Assembly (NCBI GenBank): GCA_020024085.1
Contig: JAHHUG010000028.1
Span: forward strand, 1 to 13,883
Direction: 5' to 3'
Source: Christensenellaceae bacterium
GTDB taxonomy: Bacteria > Bacillota > Clostridia > Christensenellales > CAAEEZ01
DNA length: 13,883 bases
The translations under genes were made by a program, and so were the position numbers. How positions within the stretch are numbered: the first letter of the stretch is position 1; every line of letters begins with the position of its first letter. Below, piece after piece: positions 1 through 6,554 of this stretch. Under the pieces are notes generated by a model. The model had not been told where the DNA came from. It did no database searches and saw nothing but the letters and a program-made list of their open reading frames with translations.

Positions 1-39
1 GTATTATTAAACAACCAAGTTAAAACGGAGGATTTTACG

Positions 40-204
40 ATGAAACATATTAAAACAGTTGTAGAAAAAAGTTTATGCAAGAATTATAAGACAGGTTGTG
101 GTGAATGCCAATCTAGTTGTCAATCTGCTTGTAAGACAAGTTGTACAGTAGGTAACCAAACTTGCAAACACCAAGAAGAAAAAATTAATGTAATTAAGAA
201 GTAA
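40..204 (+). CDS. scfA: SCIFF (ranthipeptide) precursor peptide
   Basis: This 54-residue ribosomally made peptide is the substrate of the radical-SAM enzyme encoded next door. It starts MKHIKT, as SCIFF (six cysteines in forty-five residues) peptides do, and carries the Cys-rich core GCGECQSSCQSACKTSCTVG (residues 19-38). Cysteines are at 13, 20, 23, 27, 31, 35 and 42; Cys13 is additional to the usual six. From memory of the Clostridium thermocellum CteA/CteB work, the maturase makes a Cys-to-Thr thioether five residues apart, which by alignment would be Cys31 to Thr36 here; that is inference. The start is fixed by a strong Shine-Dalgarno GGAGG (27-31) 8 nt before the ATG. The stop lies 3 nt before scfB. 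SCIFF peptides are nearly universal in Clostridia, but their physiological role is not settled. No dedicated protease or exporter gene is in view. The family assignment is very secure. Confidence 0.95.
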   Translation: MKHIKTVVEKSLCKNYKTGCGECQSSCQSACKTSCTVGNQTCKHQEEKINVIKK

Positions 205-207
205 TAT

Positions 208-1575
208 ATGGTACATACTTTTAGTTTTACCTATAAAAACAACCCAATGTACTTTTTGTACGATATCGAGGGTGGCAGTCTTCATATAATTGACAAGACT
301 GCCTTTTTGGTATGTAAACATAAGTACGAGATTGCTGATATGACCGAGCAAGACCTTGCTGATTATGAGTTAGTTTCATTAGAGGACAAAAAGGAAATTG
401 AAGCAGAATTACAACAGTTGGTAGATAAGGACCTACTAGAAAAGCAAGAGCAAAGATATTGCATTAATCGTAATGGTGAAATCAAAGCTCTTTGTTTGCA
501 TATATGCCATGATTGTAATTTGGGTTGCAAATACTGTTTTGCACACGAAGGCACATATAATACCGAAAAGGATTATATGAGTTTTGAAGTTGGTAAGGCA
601 GCGATTGACTTTTTGATTAGTCATAGTGGCAATAGACACAACCTTGAGGCAGATTTCTTTGGTGGCGAACCTTTGATGAACCTTGATGTTGTAAAGCAAA
701 TTGTAGAATATGCAAAGGCTGAATGTAAAAAGGCTGGTAAGGTTATTAACTTTACAATGACTACAAACTGTGTTCTACTTGACAAGGATACTATTGATTG
801 GTTAAATAAGGAAATGTTTAACATTGTTTTGAGTATTGATGGTAGACCAGAGGTGCATAATCGTATGAGAAGGACTCACAACGATAAGGATACTCAAGCT
901 TTAGTTTTAAAAAATGCTAAGGCAATGAGAGCAGTTCGTGGTGATAAAAGCTACTATGTTCGTGGTACATTTACAGCAAATAATCTTGACTTCGCTGAAG
1001 ATGTACTATATCTAAATGACCAAGGCTTTGACCAAATAAGTATGGAGCCGGTTGTAGCTGATGAAAAATGTGATTATGCAATCCGTGAGGAGCATTTACC
1101 TAAGATTTTAGCCGAATATGATAAATTAGCCGAGGCTTACCTTGACAGAAGAGCAAACGGAAAATGGTTTAACTTCTTCCATTTTATGATTGACCTTAAA
1201 AATGGACCATGTGTAACCAAAAGACTTACCGGTTGTGGTGCAGGTAGAGAGTATGTTGCAGTTAGCCCAGTAGGAGATATCTATCCTTGTCATCAATTTG
1301 TTGGTGGTAGCGAGGAATACTATATGGGTAATGTGCTAACAGGCGAGTTTAATCGTGATATTCAATCTAAATTTGCAGACATTGTAGTTTACGACAAGGA
1401 AGGTTGTAAAGATTGTTTTGCAAAATACTATTGTAGTGGTGGTTGCTGTGCTAATTCACTTAATTATGCAGGCAGTCTACTTAAGCCATACAAGATTAGT
1501 TGCGAAATGATGAGAAAAAGATACGAACTTTCTCTTGCTATTTATGCTATTGAGCATTTGCAAGATGAAGAGTAG
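208..1575 (+). CDS. scfB: SCIFF maturase, radical-SAM/SPASM thioether-forming enzyme
   Basis: This 455-residue enzyme is predicted to use S-adenosylmethionine and three iron-sulfur clusters to form thioether crosslinks in the ScfA peptide. Residues 1-90 resemble the PqqD-like peptide-recognition domain found at the N-terminus of these maturases. The radical-SAM cluster motif is Cys103-x3-Cys107-x2-Cys110 (CNLGCKYC), followed by the SAM-binding GGEP motif (152-155). The C-terminal SPASM-type region supplies ligands for the auxiliary clusters: Cys335, Cys343, Cys361, Cys400, Cys403, Cys409, Cys413/414 and Cys432. Length and domain order match the family (CteB type). The ATG follows the scfA stop by 3 nt and has only a weak purine stretch (AAGAAG) upstream, so translation is probably coupled to scfA and lower than that of the peptide. 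I see no frameshift or missing cluster ligand. Confidence 0.95.
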   Translation: MVHTFSFTYKNNPMYFLYDIEGGSLHIIDKTAFLVCKHKYEIADMTEQDLADYELVSLEDKKEIEAELQQLVDKDLLEKQEQRYCINRNGEIKALCLHICHDCNLGCKYCFAHEGTYNTEKDYMSFEVGKAAIDFLISHSGNRHNLEADFFGGEPLMNLDVVKQIVEYAKAECKKAGKVINFTMTTNCVLLDKDTIDWLNKEMFNIVLSIDGRPEVHNRMRRTHNDKDTQALVLKNAKAMRAVRGDKSYYVRGTFTANNLDFAEDVLYLNDQGFDQISMEPVVADEKCDYAIREEHLPKILAEYDKLAEAYLDRRANGKWFNFFHFMIDLKNGPCVTKRLTGCGAGREYVAVSPVGDIYPCHQFVGGSEEYYMGNVLTGEFNRDIQSKFADIVVYDKEGCKDCFAKYYCSGGCCANSLNYAGSLLKPYKISCEMMRKRYELSLAIYAIEHLQDEE

Positions 1576-1632
1576 TATTTTACTATATACAAAATTTAAT
1601 TTATTAATTATTGATTTTTAGGAGGCAAACTA

Positions 1633-2955
1633 GTGAGCAAGAAAAAATCAATTTCAATATACACAATATTTGCTGTAATATTGATTTTGTTGACAATATT
1701 CACTTTTATCACATTTAATTGTGGTGACTATGGTGAGTATGTATTTAAAGGCTTTTTGTACAACATTCAAAAAGGCCTTGACCTTAGCGGTGGTGTTCGT
1801 GCAGAGTACCTAGTACAAAATTCAGGTTCAGGTGACGACTTAAAAACTCGTATTGAGGGTACAAAAAAGAGCTTGGAGAATATTTTATATCAACATGGAT
1901 TTTCTGAAGCTGTTGTTTCTAGTAGTACTAGGGTAAATGGTGATAATGTTATTACTGTTGAAGTACCTAATGTAGAGGACCCAGAAACAATCTTCAATTT
2001 GATTGGTAGACCAGCAAGTCTTGAAATTACCGATAATAAAGAATATGGCAAAGGTAAAGTTTGGATTATTGGTAAAAAACATATCAGCAAAGCTTATGTT
2101 ACAACCAATCCAGATAGACCTGGCGAATATGCAGTTGCTCTTGAGTTTAACGAGAAAGGTAAAACTGAATTTAGTAAAGCCACTCAAGAAAACAAGGGTA
2201 AAGAGTTGTATTTCTATGCACAAAAGTCTAATATGCTAGGCGAAGGCAGAGGTGTTAGAGTTAATGATGTAATTTCTAATGGTAAAGCTATTATCACAGG
2301 TGGTTACGACTTTGAGACAGCTAACGACTTTGCAGTTCGTATTCAAGCAGGTACATTTGGTGTTGAAATGACACTTGATAAGAGTGAAGTTATTAGCCCA
2401 ACACTTGGTGAAAATGCAGTTAAAAATGGTTTAATCGCAGCAGCTGTTGCACTTGCTTTGATTATAATCTTTATGGGTGCTGTTTATGGTGTGTTTGGTG
2501 TACTAGCTGATATCGCATTGCTATTTTATAGTTTGTTACTTATCGTAATGCTTTCTATTATTCCTTGGGTACAACTTACATTACCAGGTATTGCAGGTAT
2601 TATCCTTGGTATAGGTATGGCAGTTGATGCTAATATTATCGTATTTGAAAGAATTAAAGATGAGTATCGCGCAGGTAAACCTATTCCAACAGCAGTTCAT
2701 AACGGTTTCAAAAAGGCTACCAGTGCAGTTCTTGATGGTAATATTACTACCATTATTGGTGCACTTGTACTATATGGACTTGGTTCATCTTCAATTAAAG
2801 GTTTTGCAATCGTATTAATTATTAGTATTATCTTGTCATTATTCTCAACACTTGTATTGTCAAGATTATTTATTAAACTTGCATTACCATTCAATAGTTC
2901 TAATCCTAAACCTTATAGATTAAAAAGAGAGGAGGTAGTAGAAAATGAAGAATAA
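1633..2955 (+). CDS. secD: Protein translocase subunit SecD
   Basis: SecD is a membrane subunit that works with SecF to help the SecYEG channel move proteins out, driven by the proton gradient. The 440-residue product has a first membrane segment at about 9-29 and the GLDLSGG motif (48-54) that opens the extracytoplasmic domain. The SPTLG motif (255-259) precedes a C-terminal bundle of five membrane segments (about 262-418). Within it, VDANIIVFERIKDE (331-344) is the conserved segment carrying Asp332, the counterpart of the Asp needed for proton coupling. The start is GTG, chosen because AGGAGG (1620-1625) lies 7 nt upstream and because the protein begins at the usual place before the first membrane segment. 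The 57-nt gap after scfB is AT-rich with no terminator hairpin, so co-transcription with scfAB is likely. The gene overlaps secF by 11 nt. Confidence 0.96.
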   Translation: MSKKKSISIYTIFAVILILLTIFTFITFNCGDYGEYVFKGFLYNIQKGLDLSGGVRAEYLVQNSGSGDDLKTRIEGTKKSLENILYQHGFSEAVVSSSTRVNGDNVITVEVPNVEDPETIFNLIGRPASLEITDNKEYGKGKVWIIGKKHISKAYVTTNPDRPGEYAVALEFNEKGKTEFSKATQENKGKELYFYAQKSNMLGEGRGVRVNDVISNGKAIITGGYDFETANDFAVRIQAGTFGVEMTLDKSEVISPTLGENAVKNGLIAAAVALALIIIFMGAVYGVFGVLADIALLFYSLLLIVMLSIIPWVQLTLPGIAGIILGIGMAVDANIIVFERIKDEYRAGKPIPTAVHNGFKKATSAVLDGNITTIIGALVLYGLGSSSIKGFAIVLIISIILSLFSTLVLSRLFIKLALPFNSSNPKPYRLKREEVVENEE

Positions 2956-4186
2956 AAAGACCTTCTCATTAAGAGACAGCAATATGCATATTGTTGAGAA
3001 AAAGAAGATTTGGTTCGCTATTCCACTTGTAATTATACTAATTGCACTTATTGAATTTTTCGCATTTGCAGGTGTAAATGAATGGGATTTCTCATCAGGA
3101 CTTAATATTGGTATCGACTTTACTGGTGGTTCATCAATTTCAGTTGTGTTTGGTAGTGATTATACCGAAGCAAAAATACAAGAGGTTGTAAAAGAAGTTA
3201 ATAAACACGGTGTTGAAGTTAGTTATTCACAAAGAATCGGTTCTCTTAATACAGACGGAAATTGGGAAGATACCACTTCAGTTGTTGTAAAATATAAGAA
3301 TCTTCATAAAAATAATGAACAAAACAATGCACTTAATAACGAAATAAAAGATGCACTAGTTGCAAAGTTTGGTAAAGAAGTTGCTATTTCATCAGTTGGT
3401 AGTACAGCTAGTGGAGAACTTTTGTCTACTGCATTCCTATCAATATTTGTCGCAGCAATTTGTATCTTTATTTATATCATCTTTAGATTTGAATTGTGGA
3501 GTGGACTTTCAGCAGTAATTGCATTATTCCACGACTTGATTATGATGTTTGCATTAACTTTAATCTTTAGAATAGAGATTAATGCACCATTTGTTGCAGC
3601 ACTTATTACAATCCTTGCATACTCAATCAACGATACAATCGTTATCTTTGATAGAGTAAGAGAGTTGATTAAAGATAAAGGTGATTCAAAGTTCAGTTAT
3701 ACCGATGTTTGTAACGATGCTATTAAGTCAACAATCACTCGTTCACTATATACATCAATTACTACTTTGCTAACAATCGCAATAGTTGCTATATTTGTTC
3801 CTCAAATTAGAAACTTTGCATTACCTATCGTATTTGGTATTATGGCTGGTACATTCTCATCTATCTTTATTGCAGCACCATTGTTTGTTTCAATCAAGGA
3901 TAGTTTGGCAAACTCAAAGAGAGCAAAGGCAGAGAAGGCTATGGCTCTTGCTCAAGGCAGAGAGTATATTCCAGAGAACGATTATGTTAAAAAACAAAAG
4001 GTTTGGAATAAGATTAAATCAAAGTTTGGAGCAACTCCAAAAGCTAGCCAAATTGAACATGTTGAAAGCAAAAATGTTGAAAGCAAAGATGTAGAAACTG
4101 TTGTACCTGTTGAGAATAAAAAAGAGAAGAAAAAGCCTCAACAAACAGGTCCAGTAAATTACAAACGAAACAAAAATAGAAAATAG
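2945..4186 (+). CDS. secF: Protein translocase subunit SecF
   Basis: SecF is the partner of SecD in the Sec accessory complex. The 413-residue protein has a membrane segment at about 21-43 and the signature GIDFTGG (56-62) at the start of its periplasmic-equivalent domain. A five-segment C-terminal bundle (about 155-325) contains YSINDTIVIFDRVRE (226-240), the conserved SecF motif with Asp230 and Arg237. Keeping secD and secF as separate genes is common in Clostridia, whereas some Firmicutes fuse them. The start lies inside the end of secD, 9 nt after a GGAGG (2931-2935). After about residue 335 there is a long hydrophilic, Lys-rich tail with a short tandem repeat (see the repeat entry). Such tails are poorly conserved and probably face the cytoplasm. 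The gene ends directly before a strong terminator. Confidence 0.96.
   Translation: MKNKKTFSLRDSNMHIVEKKKIWFAIPLVIILIALIEFFAFAGVNEWDFSSGLNIGIDFTGGSSISVVFGSDYTEAKIQEVVKEVNKHGVEVSYSQRIGSLNTDGNWEDTTSVVVKYKNLHKNNEQNNALNNEIKDALVAKFGKEVAISSVGSTASGELLSTAFLSIFVAAICIFIYIIFRFELWSGLSAVIALFHDLIMMFALTLIFRIEINAPFVAALITILAYSINDTIVIFDRVRELIKDKGDSKFSYTDVCNDAIKSTITRSLYTSITTLLTIAIVAIFVPQIRNFALPIVFGIMAGTFSSIFIAAPLFVSIKDSLANSKRAKAEKAMALAQGREYIPENDYVKKQKVWNKIKSKFGATPKASQIEHVESKNVESKDVETVVPVENKKEKKKPQQTGPVNYKRNKNRK
4058..4098 (+). repeat. 15-bp tandem repeat in the secF tail
   Basis: Two copies of a 15-bp unit (4058-4072 and 4073-4087) differ only at the first base, and a degenerate partial third copy runs to about 4098. 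In protein they read HVESK, NVESK, DVET. The repeat keeps frame and sits in the low-complexity hydrophilic C-terminus of SecF. It looks like replication-slippage expansion in a tolerant region and not like a regulatory site. Confidence 0.8.
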
Positions 4187-4214
4187 AAAAAAGCCTTCCT
4201 AGGAAGGCTTTTTT
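4187..4214 (+). terminator. Rho-independent terminator after secF
   Basis: A perfect 28-nt palindrome starts on the base after the secF stop. The stem AAGCCTTC/GAAGGCTT closes a CTAG loop, preceded by an A run and followed by six T. Because the A and T runs are symmetrical it would work in either direction. It separates the scf-sec block from recJ, although recJ begins only 9 nt after the T run. Confidence 0.93.
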
Positions 4215-4223
4215 AATAGTAAA

Positions 4224-6554
4224 ATGATAACAGAAAAGAGAAAAGTAATAGATAAAAGTATTATACAAAACTTGGTTACAAAGACTAATTTGTCTGAAAT
4301 AGTTGTAGAATTGCTATGTATGAGAGGGTTTGATACGGAGGATAAAATATCTAGTTTTTTCCTATCAAACAAAGATAATCTACTTAGTCCATATGCTATA
4401 AAAGATATGCAACAAGCTGTCGATTTTATTAATAATGCAGTGGATAACAAAAAACGAATTTTGATATATGGCGACTATGATTGTGATGGCATTACCAGTA
4501 TTGCAACATTAAAAAAATACTTTGATTATATTGGCTACGATGTAGATTATTATTTGCCTGATAGAGAGCTAGAAGGGTATGGACTTAGTGAGGTTTGTAT
4601 CAATAATTTTATGAGTATGTACAAGCCTGAAGTTGTAATTACCGTTGACTGTGGTGTAAGTAATCGTAGTGAAATTGAACTATTAAAAAAGATTTATAAT
4701 GTAGAAGTTCTTGTTACCGACCATCACGAAATAGGCGATGATTTACCCGATTGCATTGTAATCAATCCCAAAACATCGGATAATAAACTTGTAAATCTTG
4801 CAGGTGTTGGTGTAGTTTTTAAGCTTGTTGAAGCACTTGCAGGTAGAACTTTTGCTATGAATTTATTAGATATAGTGTCAATTGGTACTATTGCTGATTT
4901 AGTCGAACTAACTGGTGAAAATAGAATTATCGTAAAACTAGGTCTTGAATTACTTAATGAAAATCATATTAAGGGTATTCAAGTGCTAAAAAATCAAATC
5001 AAAAAATATGGTAATTTGACCGAGGGAGATATTGGTTTTTCCATTGCACCTATGATAAATAGTATTGGCAGAATGGCTAATGCTAACAATGTTGTAGATA
5101 TTTTTCTAACTGAAGATAATTTTTATTTGCAAAGTATGGCGATTAAATTGGAAAAATTGAACAACGAAAGGAAGTTTTTGTGTGATGTAATTTTTGATGA
5201 TGCTATAAAAATGCTTAAAAATTATGACTTTGAAACCAACAAAGTAATCGCACTTTATAGTGAGCATTGGAAACCAGGTATTTTAGGTATCGTTGCTTCA
5301 AGGATTGCTGAAGAATATAATCTTCCTACAATTTTATTTGGTAATGGTAATGACTGTATCAAAGGTTCAGCAAGAAGTGCTGGTGGAGTAGATTTATATA
5401 AAATGTTATCTTCTGCAAAGGAGTATTTTATCAGTTTTGGTGGTCACTCGGGTGCAGCTGGTTTATCTATTCATAAAGCTAATTTATCAAAGATTTTGGA
5501 AGTACTTAATCAGTATATTGTTGATAATAATTTGATTAAAAACTTGTATCCAAAGATTATATACGATATTGAGATTGATAGTATTACTAAGGAATTATAT
5601 AAGGATATTGCCACACTACAACCATTTGGAATGGGTAATCCTACACCGAAATTTTTAATTAAGAATAATGGTGGATTTACTTGTTTTGCAAAAAAACATA
5701 TTAAAGCTGAAAGAAACGGTTATGAGTTAGTTGCTTTTAACGAGCTTGACAACCTTGCAAATTTTAATAATAGCTCAAATATGCTTGTAAAGTTAGGGGA
5801 AAACACTTTTAATGGTGTAACAAAATATCAAGGTATTGTTGAAAAAAATTGCCTTGTTGGAAAAGCTTACGAAAATGAGGATTATATACTAGATTATTAC
5901 AAAAATCTATTATACAAAAGTAAAGATTTGTCGGTAAAATACATTTCTGATTATAGCGAATTTCTTAATAATTGTGATGATATTTTCGGTACATTGTTTG
6001 TTACTTTTTCTCCTAAAACATATAATACACTTATCAATGTTATATTGAAATTACCAAAGTATAAAAACAAGTTTTTTATGTATGATATCAAAAATCGTAG
6101 CACATTGCCACCATACAATAGAGTGGTGTTGTCGCCAAACCGAAATTTTGATTTTACTGGTTACAAAAATATTGTTTTTGTTGAAACTCCAATCAATTTG
6201 GTGTATCATAATAATATAAATAATGTATTTATAATTGATAATAATATTCCATTTAGAGATGAAATAAAAGGGTGCAGGCTAACAAGAGAATTTCTAGGCG
6301 AAATTTACCAAACCTTGCGACTTGCAGTCAACAAAAAAGAGGTTGCAACTTCTGTGGAGGAATGGTACTTTTTGTTAACTAATAGTTATGGTTTAGAGTG
6401 TAGTTTGCTTGAATTTAGTCTTGCTTTTTACATATTCTACGAGCTTGGTTTCTTCTTGATAGCACCTAATTTTAAGCTATGTTTAACAACTGTAAAAAAA
6501 CCTTTAGATATGTCAAAAATATTTAACGAAATTATGAGGGTAAAAGATGTTTGA
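4224..6554 (+). CDS. recJ: Single-stranded-DNA exonuclease RecJ
   Basis: RecJ degrades single-stranded DNA 5' to 3' in recombination and repair. The 776-residue protein has the DHH-phosphoesterase metal motifs in order: YGDYDCDGITS (82-92), VDCG (141-144), and TDHHE (165-169) with the DHH triplet at 166-168. INSIGRMANA follows at 278-287. The DHHA1 domain carries GSARS (381-385) and GGHSGAAG (406-413). LQPFGMGNPTP (465-475) leads into the OB-fold, and a C-terminal region of about 200 residues is typical of long Firmicute RecJ proteins. All metal-binding residues I can recognise are present. The ATG at 4224 gives the expected N-terminus but has no proper Shine-Dalgarno; the only purine block is the 3' arm of the upstream terminator. 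A later Met (residue 33) would cut into the conserved N-terminal region. The end overlaps rel by 8 nt. Confidence 0.95.
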   Translation: MITEKRKVIDKSIIQNLVTKTNLSEIVVELLCMRGFDTEDKISSFFLSNKDNLLSPYAIKDMQQAVDFINNAVDNKKRILIYGDYDCDGITSIATLKKYFDYIGYDVDYYLPDRELEGYGLSEVCINNFMSMYKPEVVITVDCGVSNRSEIELLKKIYNVEVLVTDHHEIGDDLPDCIVINPKTSDNKLVNLAGVGVVFKLVEALAGRTFAMNLLDIVSIGTIADLVELTGENRIIVKLGLELLNENHIKGIQVLKNQIKKYGNLTEGDIGFSIAPMINSIGRMANANNVVDIFLTEDNFYLQSMAIKLEKLNNERKFLCDVIFDDAIKMLKNYDFETNKVIALYSEHWKPGILGIVASRIAEEYNLPTILFGNGNDCIKGSARSAGGVDLYKMLSSAKEYFISFGGHSGAAGLSIHKANLSKILEVLNQYIVDNNLIKNLYPKIIYDIEIDSITKELYKDIATLQPFGMGNPTPKFLIKNNGGFTCFAKKHIKAERNGYELVAFNELDNLANFNNSSNMLVKLGENTFNGVTKYQGIVEKNCLVGKAYENEDYILDYYKNLLYKSKDLSVKYISDYSEFLNNCDDIFGTLFVTFSPKTYNTLINVILKLPKYKNKFFMYDIKNRSTLPPYNRVVLSPNRNFDFTGYKNIVFVETPINLVYHNNINNVFIIDNNIPFRDEIKGCRLTREFLGEIYQTLRLAVNKKEVATSVEEWYFLLTNSYGLECSLLEFSLAFYIFYELGFFLIAPNFKLCLTTVKKPLDMSKIFNEIMRVKDV

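Noticed and set aside
207..217. Small hairpin TATG-GTA-CATA over the scfB start codon
   Set aside because: Only four base pairs with a three-base loop; too weak to call a control element without comparative support.
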